The notes below the pieces were generated by a model. It was not told the DNA's origin, did no database searches, and worked only from the letters and a program-made list of their open reading frames with translations. Below, piece by piece: positions 9,073 to 17,980 of a stretch of 64,000 nucleotides of DNA. The DNA lies in assembly GCF_012848855.1 (NCBI RefSeq), contig NZ_CP051630.1:3265501-3329500 (forward strand). Reading direction: 5' to 3'. The translations under genes were made by a program, and so were the position numbers. The DNA is from Pyruvatibacter mobilis. Lineage in GTDB: Bacteria > Pseudomonadota > Alphaproteobacteria > CGMCC-115125. Position 1 is the stretch's first letter; every line of letters begins with the position of its first letter.

Positions 9073-10176
9073 ATGGCAACTTCCAGCGTGGCAGATCTCG
9101 ACGCGGCTTTTTCATCCAGCTACCGCCAGGCGCGCGAGCGATTTCGGGCCGCGGCTACGCAGGCGGGTTTTACGCTCACCGAATACGTGAATGACCGGGC
9201 AACGGGCCCGGAGGGTGAGGTGCTCGTCACCGATGTGGCGGTCAAGGGCCCCGCGGACGCTGATCGGGTGGTGATCCTGTCGTCCGGCACCCATGGAATC
9301 GAGGGCTATTGCGGGTCGGGGTGTCAGGTCGCGCTCCTATCGGCGGGCGAGTTCGACGTCCTGCCATCCAATGTACGGGTGGTTCTGGTTCATGCCCTCA
9401 ATCCCTATGGCTTTGCCCACAAGCGGCGGGTGAATGAGGACAATATCGACCTCAACCGCAACTGCCTGGACTTTGCCGCAGGTGTGCCAACCAACACTGA
9501 CTATGAAGACCTTCACCCGGTGCTTGCGCCTGAAGACTATGGCTTGCGTCCCGCGCACTGGGACGCGCAAGTGGGGGAGTGGATCAAGGCGCGTGGTTTT
9601 CCAGCCTTTCAGGCAGCCGTTTCGAGCGGCCAGTACACACGGCCCGACGGGTTGTTCTACGGCGGTTCGGCACCGTCCTGGTCTGCCAGGACATTCCGCC
9701 AGATTGTCAGGGAGGCGGCTGGCAGCGCCCGTGACATCCTGCTGATGGATATCCATACCGGGTTGGGCGCGTTTGGTGAGCTTGAGAAGATCGGTCTAGG
9801 CAACCAGGTTGCCATCGAGCGGGCCCGACGGATATGGGGCAGCGATGTCACCAATCTGGCAGGCGGCGAAAGCAATTCCGCGCCTGTCAGCGGTGATATC
9901 AGCGTGCCCTTCTTCGAGGAGCTTCCTGCAGGCGCGCAGGGCACGGCCATCGCGCTGGAGTTCGGTACGGTGGATGGCGTAGCTGTCCTGAAGGCTCTGC
10001 GGCTTGACAACTGGCTTTACACGCAGGTCGATCCGAACGCGAAACAAGACTTGCAGAAAGCGGCAGAGATCAAGGCGACCATCGAAGCGGCGTTTCATCC
10101 CGACGATGATCGCTGGCGTGTTCGCGTCCATGAACTGGCGCGGGATGCGGTGCGGCAAGGGCTTTCTGCAAGCTAG
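9073..10176 (+). CDS. DUF2817 / M14-like zinc carboxypeptidase family protein
   Basis: 367 residues. DUF2817 proteins have a carboxypeptidase/succinylglutamate-desuccinylase-like fold. The expected metal-binding features are visible: SGTHGIEGYCGSG near residue 76, NEDNIDLNRN near 122, and DIHTGLG near 225. They predict a zinc hydrolase acting on a peptide or amide bond, with no known substrate for this group. The ATG at 9073 follows ggggaccgggg and starts the conserved region cleanly. No signal peptide, so cytoplasmic. It is convergent with the next gene, with stops 19 bases apart. Confidence 0.88.
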   Translation: MATSSVADLDAAFSSSYRQARERFRAAATQAGFTLTEYVNDRATGPEGEVLVTDVAVKGPADADRVVILSSGTHGIEGYCGSGCQVALLSAGEFDVLPSNVRVVLVHALNPYGFAHKRRVNEDNIDLNRNCLDFAAGVPTNTDYEDLHPVLAPEDYGLRPAHWDAQVGEWIKARGFPAFQAAVSSGQYTRPDGLFYGGSAPSWSARTFRQIVREAAGSARDILLMDIHTGLGAFGELEKIGLGNQVAIERARRIWGSDVTNLAGGESNSAPVSGDISVPFFEELPAGAQGTAIALEFGTVDGVAVLKALRLDNWLYTQVDPNAKQDLQKAAEIKATIEAAFHPDDDRWRVRVHELARDAVRQGLSAS

Positions 10177-10194
10177 TTGTCGATTGGCTGACGA

Positions 10195-10980
10195 TCAATC
10201 GGGAGCCCGGGTGTGGGGCTTGTCCTCGGGTAACCAGTAAAGCTCACCGTCTGCTTCAAGATCTACGTCGTCGACGCCGATGCCGTCGAACGGGTTTTCA
10301 AGGGCATCCTGGATGTTGTCGAGGCCCACCAGAACGAAGGCGAAAGCAACGGCCATGGCATAGCCGAACGGCTCACCTGCGGTGGCAGCGATGCTCGCGT
10401 AGAGCGGTGCGAACAGCATCGGGAAAATGTTGAGGTACACCTTGGAATAGGCGCGCAGTGACGCCGGTGTACGGTAGTCCGAGATGGCGCGGAGCCTCTC
10501 GAAATCTGTAATTGCAAGGTTGAGGTAATTGTTGACGCGCGACACCTCGGTGGATGACAGGCCGGCGGCCCGCAAATCCTCGATAGAGTGTGAAAAAGCG
10601 GAGAAACAGGCGCGCACCTTCAGGCGGGCGGTGGGCTGGTCCTGTGTGTCTGCCGCCAGCGCCTCGCAGATAGACGCATAGAGTTTTCGGCCAATCTTTG
10701 CAGCGCGAGGCCCGTGTGTTTGGGGTGCGCCGACCCAGTCACGGTGGGCGAGGTAGAGCGAGGCGATGGTGGCACGCACCAATCCCAGGTAGCGCAAGGC
10801 CTCTTCGCGCCGCGTATAGGCCGCATTGATCGAGAAAACGATGGGAAAGACGATGGCGACGGCGATCAGGCTTGTGGGCAGATCAGCCGCGATCTCGTTG
10901 TCGATGCACAGATAGGTGGCAGCGCAGGCGAATGCCGTCACAAGCAGTACGTGCCAGTCGAAAATCCTGACGAAGTTCAT
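10195..10980 (-). CDS. membrane protein of unknown function, possibly bestrophin-like
   Basis: 261 residues. Two hydrophobic segments near the N-terminus (residues about 10-27 and 33-52) are followed by INAAYTRREEALRYLG and a soluble helical region, then another hydrophobic pair near residues 195-225. This layout and the YxRREEA stretch recall bacterial bestrophin-like channels, but the similarity is weak and I would not name the activity. It lies downstream of terB in the same orientation with a strong hairpin between them, so it may be only partly cotranscribed. Confidence 0.75.
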   Translation of the reverse strand: MNFVRIFDWHVLLVTAFACAATYLCIDNEIAADLPTSLIAVAIVFPIVFSINAAYTRREEALRYLGLVRATIASLYLAHRDWVGAPQTHGPRAAKIGRKLYASICEALAADTQDQPTARLKVRACFSAFSHSIEDLRAAGLSSTEVSRVNNYLNLAITDFERLRAISDYRTPASLRAYSKVYLNIFPMLFAPLYASIAATAGEPFGYAMAVAFAFVLVGLDNIQDALENPFDGIGVDDVDLEADGELYWLPEDKPHTRAPD

Positions 10981-11004
10981 TCTTGATCTTGCTTTCCGGC
11001 ATCA

Positions 11005-11032
11005 AGAGGGGACGCCGGGTAGCGTCCCCTCT
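11005..11032 (-). terminator. strong hairpin downstream of terB
   Basis: A perfect 11-base inverted repeat (agaggggacgc / gcgtcccctct) with a six-base loop, 27 bases beyond the terB stop. There is no clear T-run on either side, so it could be a factor-dependent terminator or an mRNA-stabilising or attenuating structure before the membrane-protein gene. Confidence 0.6.
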
Positions 11033-11058
11033 CTGTTGTGGTTCTGCTGCGCGGTGAC

Positions 11059-11493
11059 TCACGCCGCGAGGCGCGCCTTGGCTGCCGCCCGTGTGGCGTC
11101 GAGCTCTGCCTGGCCCATGCCAAGTTTGTTGGCAATCGCCAGGATGGCATGGTTTTCGAAGCGATGCAGTTCACCGTCGGCCAGGGCAATTTCCCACAGG
11201 CTCTCGACCAGTGCAGTCTTCTGTGCGGGCGAATAGGCTTCGTTGATTGCCTTCAGAAGCTCTGCATCGTCATAGGTGGTGCGGGGCATGTCTGCGACTT
11301 CGGCCACGCTCTGCATGGCCTCATCTTCGGTCACATCAAAGCGGCGCGAGACGATCCGGGCCACTGCGGCGCGTTCCATGTCGTCGAAATCATCATCCAT
11401 GCGGATGACTTCCAGGAGCAGGCCAACGGCCACGGTGTGTTCGTCCGGCAGCGTGGCCGCGCCGGAAAATATCTGTTTCAGCGCCTCGATCAT
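11059..11493 (-). CDS. TerB family tellurite-resistance-like protein
   Basis: 144 residues, all helical, of the short TerB (COG4103) type. The acidic segment VIRMDDDFDDMERAAV and the second copy ALADGELHRFENHAI are the two conserved acidic helices that bind metal in TerB-like domains. Short stand-alone TerB proteins are common in alphaproteobacteria. Their role is unclear and need not involve tellurite; links with DnaJ or membrane stress are known in other lineages. No other ter gene is present here. Confidence 0.9.
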   Translation of the reverse strand: MIEALKQIFSGAATLPDEHTVAVGLLLEVIRMDDDFDDMERAAVARIVSRRFDVTEDEAMQSVAEVADMPRTTYDDAELLKAINEAYSPAQKTALVESLWEIALADGELHRFENHAILAIANKLGMGQAELDATRAAAKARLAA

Positions 11494-11888
11494 CTTGATC
11501 CCCCGGTTTCCGGCACATTCAAGCCCGGCCGGGCCTTCCTCTGGTGCCAGTTGGCAAGCGGCGGGACTATACCGGCGAGCGCTTGTGTCATGCGAGCGTC
11601 ACGGGGCGTGTCGTGCGTGAAGATTTGGTGACATTCATGTGGCGAATGACCGGAGGGCGCCGCATGAATAGCGCGTGCAAAAATGAGACGGCGTTAAGAG
11701 ATTTTTCATTTACGCCTATGATTCGGTTGTGACTTCTTTACATTTTCGCCCTTCAGGCCGCGCATTTTGGGGTGCGCGAGCATTCGGTGGCCGCGCTTGG
11801 GGATGGCTGCCGGCACTGGGGACGACGGTATGTGCCTTGCAGAGATGCGAGGCATTACGGCGTTCTGGTCCTTTGGGGGGCAAATTTC
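11494..11888. promoter_or_regulatory. region upstream of the two-partner secretion operon
   Basis: About 390 bases with no supported gene. The stretch 11660-11750 is much more AT-rich than the flanks and probably carries the promoter of the rightward tpsB-tpsA-CHAT operon. If translation started at the first in-frame ATG (11772), a tail of 39 atypical residues would precede the signal sequence, so this part is better read as leader. No regulatory motif was recognised. Confidence 0.4.
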
Positions 11889-13676
11889 GTGCGGGTTTAT
11901 GCCATTTTGGCACTGATGGCCGGTCTGGCCACGGGAGCGGCCGGGTGTACGTCCCTGTCCGCCTCCCGGGGGCCTGCCGATGCCGGGCCTGCGCCTGCCT
12001 CTGCAGCACTAGATGACAGGGGTGAAGCCCAAGGTGCCCGTCGCACCATTCCGCCCTCGGAGCAGGCACAGCTGGCCCGCGAGGCCGAAGCTGCCGCAGC
12101 GCCCGCGCAAGCCGCGCCGCGATTGCCGCTCAAGCAGATCATCATTGAACGGGTTAGTGAGCTGCCGCAGCAAAGCGCGGTGACAGATGACAAGTTGCTT
12201 GCTGCTGCGGACGGCAAGCTGGGCACGGACGTAACCCTCGAAGAGCTGCGCGGCATTGCCACTGGCATGGAGCGGATCTTCAGAGATGAGGGCTATCCCT
12301 ATGTGCGTGTCGTGCTCCCGCCGCAGCGTGTGGAAGCGGGCACCGTGCGCCTGCAGGTCATTGAAGGGCAAATCGAAGGTGTGGTCGTCCTGGGTTCGTC
12401 GCCCACTGCCAAGCGCCAGGCGGAAGCACAGCTTGCGCGGCTCAATGGTCTTGGCCCTGTGCCGGTATCAGAGGTGGAGCAGGTCGTAACAGCTCTCTCC
12501 GATGTGCCGGGGCTTAATGCTCGTGTGTCTCTTGCGCGCGGCACCGAGGGGCCGGGCACCATGCGCATCATCGCAGAGGCGGAGCGCGAAGAGCCACGTT
12601 TCCTGATCAACGCGCATAACTGGGGGGCCGAGAACCTGGGCCGGGAAGGTGTTACCGGTCTGGTGCGGGTGCCGGGCCTTGCTCTGTTCGGCGATGAGTT
12701 TCAGGCCTCCTTCTTTACCACGCGTGAGTGGGGAGAGCAGTTTGTCGGCCAGCTGGCTTATGAGCGAACCCTCACGTCCGGCGGGCTCAAGGTTCGGGTG
12801 GAGGGTACCTATGGCCAGGCAGAGCCGTCCGGCACAGTGGCGACCCTGGGCGCGACCACGGAGAGCGTGACCGCCAATCTGGAGGTCAGCCACCCGATCT
12901 ACCGGGACCGTGATTTGCTCGTCGATCTCTATGGCGGCCTTGATTATGCAAACCTCAAGGGCGAGCTGTTCCAGAAGACAGTGCTCCTGTCGGATGACCG
13001 CACGCGTGTTGCCTATCTGGGTGCCGAAGCCGAAGCCGAGGTCGACGGCTTTTCGGCGCGCGGCCATATCGAGGCGCGGAAGGGCGTTGGTATCTTGCGG
13101 GCCAGCAAGAAAGGCGACCGGACCCTGGCGCGAACGGAAGCCCGGCCCAATGCTTGGTCGCTGCTGGGCGAGGTCAACGTGACCACCCCGTCTTTCCAAA
13201 CCCTGCGTCTGGATGTGACCGCGCGAGGTCAGCATGCGCGTGACCCGCTGATGGCAGTGGAGGAGTTCTCCTTCGGCAACTACACCATCGTCCGCGGCTA
13301 TGACCCCGGCGCTGCCACCGGCGATGCAGCCATCGCCGTCGCGGCAGAAATCGCCGGGCTCGGCTATCGGCCATTCAACAGCCGCACCCATTTGGAATTC
13401 TTCGGCTTTTTCGATATCGGCGAGTACTGGAACCGCGACAGGCTGGCTGTGCAGAACCGCACTTTGGCTTCGTGGGGCACCGGCGTGCGCATCAATATCG
13501 ATGACTATGCCCGCGCCGAATTCACCTATGCGGAGCCGCTGCGCGAGCCGTTGGGCCTGAACGAAGGGGTTCCCGGTCCGCGCGTGCTGTTCTCGCTCAC
13601 CACCAATGTGGGGCAGCTTGCCAAGGACGCGTATCAGACGGTTGCGGATCTGTTTCCCGCGGCGGAGGGAAGCTGA
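11889..13676 (+). CDS. two-partner secretion outer-membrane transporter (TpsB, ShlB/FhaC/HecB family)
   Basis: 595 residues. Omp85-superfamily barrel that secretes the partner TpsA. After a signal segment (VRVYAILALMAGLATGAAGC) and a proline/alanine-rich linker come two POTRA domains (residues about 80-155 and 160-230, including RVVLPPQRVEAGTVRLQVIEG), then the barrel with the diagnostic loop-6 motif TIVRGYDPG near residue 470. The GTG at 11889 is chosen because it opens a signal sequence behind a G-rich Shine-Dalgarno; an in-frame ATG at 11772 is less likely. Oddly, about 24 residues (NVGQLAKDAYQTVADLFP and on) follow the last predicted strand. Its stop overlaps the tpsA start by one base, implying coupled translation. 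Confidence 0.92.
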   Translation: MRVYAILALMAGLATGAAGCTSLSASRGPADAGPAPASAALDDRGEAQGARRTIPPSEQAQLAREAEAAAAPAQAAPRLPLKQIIIERVSELPQQSAVTDDKLLAAADGKLGTDVTLEELRGIATGMERIFRDEGYPYVRVVLPPQRVEAGTVRLQVIEGQIEGVVVLGSSPTAKRQAEAQLARLNGLGPVPVSEVEQVVTALSDVPGLNARVSLARGTEGPGTMRIIAEAEREEPRFLINAHNWGAENLGREGVTGLVRVPGLALFGDEFQASFFTTREWGEQFVGQLAYERTLTSGGLKVRVEGTYGQAEPSGTVATLGATTESVTANLEVSHPIYRDRDLLVDLYGGLDYANLKGELFQKTVLLSDDRTRVAYLGAEAEAEVDGFSARGHIEARKGVGILRASKKGDRTLARTEARPNAWSLLGEVNVTTPSFQTLRLDVTARGQHARDPLMAVEEFSFGNYTIVRGYDPGAATGDAAIAVAAEIAGLGYRPFNSRTHLEFFGFFDIGEYWNRDRLAVQNRTLASWGTGVRINIDDYARAEFTYAEPLREPLGLNEGVPGPRVLFSLTTNVGQLAKDAYQTVADLFPAAEGS

Positions 13677-16600
13677 TGCGCCGCGCTCGCCTCCACAGAG
13701 TATCGGTTGTGGCGCTGCTGGCCGGAGCGGGGTTTGCCGCCCCGTCTGCGCCCGCGCTGGCTGACCCAAGCGGCGGCTCTATCGTGCAGGCGTCTGACGC
13801 GGCCGCCAATTCCATTGGGGGAGCGCCCGGCGCTGTCGTCATCACTCAGGGCAGCGACCGGATTGCTATCGATTGGGAAACGTTTTCGATCGACAACGGG
13901 CAGAGCGTTACGTTTCTGCAGCCGGGCAATCAGGCCATTGCCCTTAACCGGGTAATCGGCAGTGGCGGCCCCATTCCTCAGAGCGTCATCGACGGGGTGT
14001 TGCAGGCCAACGGTCATGTGTGGCTGCTCAATCCGTCCGGCATTGCCTTCGGCAGCAATGCCAATGTGGATGTGGGTGGCCTGCTTGCCACAAGTGCCGA
14101 CATTGACCCGGCCACGTTCATTGCCCTTGATCCGACCACAGATACCTATGCCTTCGCCGGTGGTGCCGGTGCTGTCACCAATTCGGGTGACCTTGATGCG
14201 CAGGGTCTGATGGCGCTGGTGGCGCCAGTCGTGACCAATTCTGGTGATCTGACCTCGTCCCACGGCGATGTGCTGCTGGGCGGGGCGGAAGCCTATCGGC
14301 TGAAATTTGTCAGTACGGCACGCAACAACGGCGCGGCCTTTGATGAGCTTCTGGTGACTGATTTCATTATCGATACTGCGTCCTCCGGTGTTGGTGCCGG
14401 CGGTGATGTGGTGCACCAGACGGCAGCAGGCCGGGCCATTGGCGGGCGGGTAATCGCCAATGCCTCCCGGGCCGGCGGCGGCGCCTTCCTCAACATGGAA
14501 GGCCTCGTGGAGGCCCAAGACGTGGGCGCCCTTTCCGGAGACGTTTTCCTGCTCGGCGGTGTGGACATCACAGGTAGTACCCTCGGCGCCACGGCCACAG
14601 ACGCTATCAAGACCGACAACATGACCATCGTCGCTCCGGATACGGCGACAGGCAAAGGCACCGCCATCACCATCGGCGGCAATGCGGGACCGCCCAGCAC
14701 CGGCGGTGGTGCCAGCAGCACCGGTAACATTGCGCTCACGGCCACATCTGGCGACATCACCACCAGCGGCGACTTCGATGCAACGGCGGGCACGATCTCG
14801 TTTATCGCTTCAAACGGCGCTATTGATGCCGGTGATCTGACGGCGACGGGTGATATCACGCTCACGGCTCAGGACATCGACATTGTCGGCACCAACCGCA
14901 GTATCGCTTCGACCGGCGGGGCCGTGTCGCTGACGGCTACCGGCGGTGGGGCCAGCAATATTTCTTCAACCGGTGTGCTTGATATCGACGGCGACAACGT
15001 CAGCCTTTCGGGACCGGTGATGGCGACCAGCATTGATATTGATGCGGACAACGGTGGTGTGGCGGCTAATGGGCTGACCGCTTCCGCCGGAAGCGTGTCA
15101 ATCGATGCAACTGGTGCGGTCGACGTGGATGACGTGTCGGCAACGACGACAGCACGGGTCGTGTCATCCGCCGGTGCGGTAGATGTCGGCAATGTGACGG
15201 GCCCTGGCGGTGTCACTATCTCCGGCACCGATGTGGACCTCACGGGTGCGGGCGGTTCCGTGCAGTCATCTGGCGGCACGGTTGCTATCACGGCCACCGG
15301 CGGCGGTGCTAACAACATTTCTGCCGCGGGTGCCATTGATATCGATGGTGACGTTGTAACCCTTTCCGGCCCATTGACGGGGACAGGCGTTGATATCCTG
15401 GCTGATGTGGGCAACGTGACGGCCGGTGATGTCACGGCGACTGCCGGCAATGTGCGGGTTGATACGCCGGTCAACATCACCCTGGGCGATGTTACTGCGA
15501 GCGGCACCGTTGTCATCGGCGGGCCCGGGCTCAACACCGATTCAATTGATGTGGGCGACATTTCCGGTGCGACCAGCGTCGGCCTCTTTGGCACGGATAT
15601 CGATCTCGTCGGGACAAACGGGTCCGTCCGGTCGGCCAACGGCTTCGTTCAACTCACGGCACGAACAGCAACGGATGGCATTTTGTCCGCCGGTGCTATC
15701 GATATCGACGCGCACAGTTTCGTGGCCCTGCACGGCAATCTGAGCGGTGGTGACAATATCACTGTGGATTCCACTGCCTCCTGGATTTCGTCCACGACTT
15801 CAACCGGGGACATGGTGTCCACCACATCCGGCTCGGTTGCCCTCAATGCGCCCGGGACGATCACTGTCGGTGACGTGACGGCCACGACTACAGCCTCTGT
15901 CACCTCCACCGGCGACGCGGTAGATGTCGGCAATGTCACGGCACCAGGCGGCATCACCGTCAGCGGCACCGACATCGATCTCACCGGTGCGGGCGGTATC
16001 CTGCTGGCGACGGGCGGCGCGGTGGCACTGACGGCTAGTGGCGGCGGGGCAAACAACATCTCGTCTGCGACATCGATCGACGTCGACGGCACCAGTGTTT
16101 CGCTCTCTGGCCCCGTGACAGCCTCTAACAATGTGGCGGTAACCGCAAGCACGGGTAATGCCCAGGCAACCGGTTCCGTCTCGTCTACGACTGGGTCCGT
16201 CGTCATTGAGGCGGCCAATGGCGATGTGGATGTAACAAGCCTCTCCGGCGCGACAGGCGTTACTGTCGCCGCCCGGGACGTCGACCTTACCGGAGCGGTG
16301 AATGGCGGCACGGGCACCGCGTCACTCACTGCTACCGCCGGCAATATCTCGACGCCCAATCTGTTTGACGTTGATGCAGGTGCGGTTCTGCTGTCGGGGC
16401 CGGTCACCGCTGGCGGCGGTATCGACATAGACGCTGCCACGGGCGGTGTGACAGCCAGCGGCGGGTCGCTGACGGCGACGGGCGGTACTGTGGACGTGTC
16501 CGCCCCGGTCGCGGTGGTGTCGCTGGACGGGGTATCGTCACCGGGTGATCTCACCCTGCGTGGCGCTGCTGTCACCTTCATCGGCAATCTCGTCGCGCAG

Positions 16601-17980
16601 GGACAGATCCTTCTCGAGGCGTTTACCGGGTCGGTCACCGGCACCGGCACGAGCAGCATCACCGGGCCCAATGCAGGGCTGACGGCCCGCGCCATTGGCG
16701 GCACCGTGACCCTCAATGATGTGAACATCGGCAACGACCTCAGTGCTCTTGGCGGTGCGGTGACTGTCACCGGGTCGTCGACCGTGGGCGGGACTGCGAG
16801 CCTGCAGGCCTTGTCCGGCAACGTGCATGTGGCAGGCGACCTTAATGCGGTCGGCGGCATTCTCCTGATCGAGGCACCGTCCGGTGCTGCGGTTATCAAT
16901 GAGATCGCGTCGAGTTCGGATGTATCGCTCGTCGTGCTTGATCTTGATCTCACCGGTACGATTTCCGCCGGTGACCAGTTCAACCTGACGCCGGCAGGCA
17001 CGGGACGTACAATCGTTCTGGGCGGTTCGGGCGGGTCGGACGGGGTTGTTTTCAGGCTGCCGCAGGGGTTCACGCTCGATGCTTCGGAGATCACGCGCAT
17101 CAGCGCGTCGAAGCTCCAATTCAATGCAGGGAACAATGACCTTGCCCTGCTGAGCGCTACCTTCGACCCAGCGATGCTTCGGGAACTGCAGCTTGGAACT
17201 GGAGCCGCCTATCGCATCATCGCCGGAGGTGACGTGCGTGGGCTGCCGAGCCTGCAGCTTGGTTATCAGGAGGGCGGGACCGATGCCCGTCCGGAGCTGA
17301 TCCTCGTTAGCGGCTCGTTGGGGGAGGACTCAACGGGCGGACGGATCGAATCCCTGCGCCTGTCGAGCCGGGGAGACATCGTGATCGGCACCCAGGCATT
17401 CTTCGACGCCTATGATGCCTCCAATGGTGACCTTGATCTGGCGACCCTCGCTGAACCCAATCTGGGTCAGTTCCAGGCCACTGAAGGACATGTCTTCATC
17501 GCAGCGGATCAGCTGCGTCTGGCATCGCCTGGCGAGATCGTCCAGCTCAATACGGGTACCGGCCAGGAAGGCAAGGGCGTCGTCTTTCAGGAGGCGACAG
17601 GTGGTGACGCCACGATCGAAGCTGCAGAAGGCGGTCCCACCCGGGTTAATCTGTTCGGTGTCGTGATCAACGCAGCCGGTGAACGGATCAGCAGTTTCGA
17701 TGCGGGGTTGGAACCCAACCTACTTGACGCCGGCGTGGTGCAGAACGGCGAGTTGAGGCTCAATCTCTGCGTGATCGGCAATTCCGCGAGCTGTTCCATC
17801 GCCATTCTGCGTGAGGCGCAGGAAAGCGCCCGCTCGCGTAACAGCGCGCTCAGTTCGCTGACCAACAACACTCTTCTCGGCTTCGAAGACAATGACTTCG
17901 ATGATGAAGACGATGAGGATGATCTTGGCGGCGTTGCCGGTGCGGGTAATGAAAGCCTGTGGGGGATCGGCCTGCCATGA
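13676..17980 (+). CDS. two-partner secretion exoprotein (TpsA, filamentous hemagglutinin-like)
   Basis: 1,434 residues. The signal peptide is cleaved after APALA (residue about 29). A TPS domain follows (residues about 30-170), with VITQGSDRIAIDWETFSID and LLNPSGIAFG, a variant of the NPNGI motif that TpsB recognises. The rest is a predicted right-handed beta-helix rich in G, T, D and S, with about five imperfect repeats of ~120 residues. The C-terminal region has a Cys pair (CVIGNSASC) and a very acidic tail (FDDEDDEDDLGG). No adhesin-specific or toxin domain was seen. It is a surface or released protein; function (adhesion, matrix, competition) is open. The stop overlaps the next start as ATGA. 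Confidence 0.92.
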   Translation: MRRARLHRVSVVALLAGAGFAAPSAPALADPSGGSIVQASDAAANSIGGAPGAVVITQGSDRIAIDWETFSIDNGQSVTFLQPGNQAIALNRVIGSGGPIPQSVIDGVLQANGHVWLLNPSGIAFGSNANVDVGGLLATSADIDPATFIALDPTTDTYAFAGGAGAVTNSGDLDAQGLMALVAPVVTNSGDLTSSHGDVLLGGAEAYRLKFVSTARNNGAAFDELLVTDFIIDTASSGVGAGGDVVHQTAAGRAIGGRVIANASRAGGGAFLNMEGLVEAQDVGALSGDVFLLGGVDITGSTLGATATDAIKTDNMTIVAPDTATGKGTAITIGGNAGPPSTGGGASSTGNIALTATSGDITTSGDFDATAGTISFIASNGAIDAGDLTATGDITLTAQDIDIVGTNRSIASTGGAVSLTATGGGASNISSTGVLDIDGDNVSLSGPVMATSIDIDADNGGVAANGLTASAGSVSIDATGAVDVDDVSATTTARVVSSAGAVDVGNVTGPGGVTISGTDVDLTGAGGSVQSSGGTVAITATGGGANNISAAGAIDIDGDVVTLSGPLTGTGVDILADVGNVTAGDVTATAGNVRVDTPVNITLGDVTASGTVVIGGPGLNTDSIDVGDISGATSVGLFGTDIDLVGTNGSVRSANGFVQLTARTATDGILSAGAIDIDAHSFVALHGNLSGGDNITVDSTASWISSTTSTGDMVSTTSGSVALNAPGTITVGDVTATTTASVTSTGDAVDVGNVTAPGGITVSGTDIDLTGAGGILLATGGAVALTASGGGANNISSATSIDVDGTSVSLSGPVTASNNVAVTASTGNAQATGSVSSTTGSVVIEAANGDVDVTSLSGATGVTVAARDVDLTGAVNGGTGTASLTATAGNISTPNLFDVDAGAVLLSGPVTAGGGIDIDAATGGVTASGGSLTATGGTVDVSAPVAVVSLDGVSSPGDLTLRGAAVTFIGNLVAQGQILLEAFTGSVTGTGTSSITGPNAGLTARAIGGTVTLNDVNIGNDLSALGGAVTVTGSSTVGGTASLQALSGNVHVAGDLNAVGGILLIEAPSGAAVINEIASSSDVSLVVLDLDLTGTISAGDQFNLTPAGTGRTIVLGGSGGSDGVVFRLPQGFTLDASEITRISASKLQFNAGNNDLALLSATFDPAMLRELQLGTGAAYRIIAGGDVRGLPSLQLGYQEGGTDARPELILVSGSLGEDSTGGRIESLRLSSRGDIVIGTQAFFDAYDASNGDLDLATLAEPNLGQFQATEGHVFIAADQLRLASPGEIVQLNTGTGQEGKGVVFQEATGGDATIEAAEGGPTRVNLFGVVINAAGERISSFDAGLEPNLLDAGVVQNGELRLNLCVIGNSASCSIAILREAQESARSRNSALSSLTNNTLLGFEDNDFDDEDDEDDLGGVAGAGNESLWGIGLP
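14860..16420 (+). repeat. five imperfect ~360-base repeats inside tpsA
   Basis: Units centred on the motif (D/G)T-D-I-D-L-x-G-x-G-G begin near 14870, 15226, 15591, 15965 and 16272, a spacing of 356, 365, 374 and 307 bases. Most units continue with A-I-T-A-T-G-G-G-A-N-N-I-S and D-I-D-G-x-x-V-x-L-S-G-P. The second and fourth units also share a near-identical lead-in (gtagatgtcggcaatgt). The period suggests duplication of whole beta-helix turns; recombination between units could change protein length. Confidence 0.75.

Noticed and set aside
12468-13769. A 433-codon minus-strand frame opposite tpsB
   Set aside because: Antisense shadow; the plus strand encodes POTRA domains and the VRGY barrel motif.
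15649-17136. Long Pro/Ser/Val-rich minus-strand frames opposite tpsA
   Set aside because: They mirror the repetitive Gly/Thr/Asp codons of tpsA and have no independent start signal.
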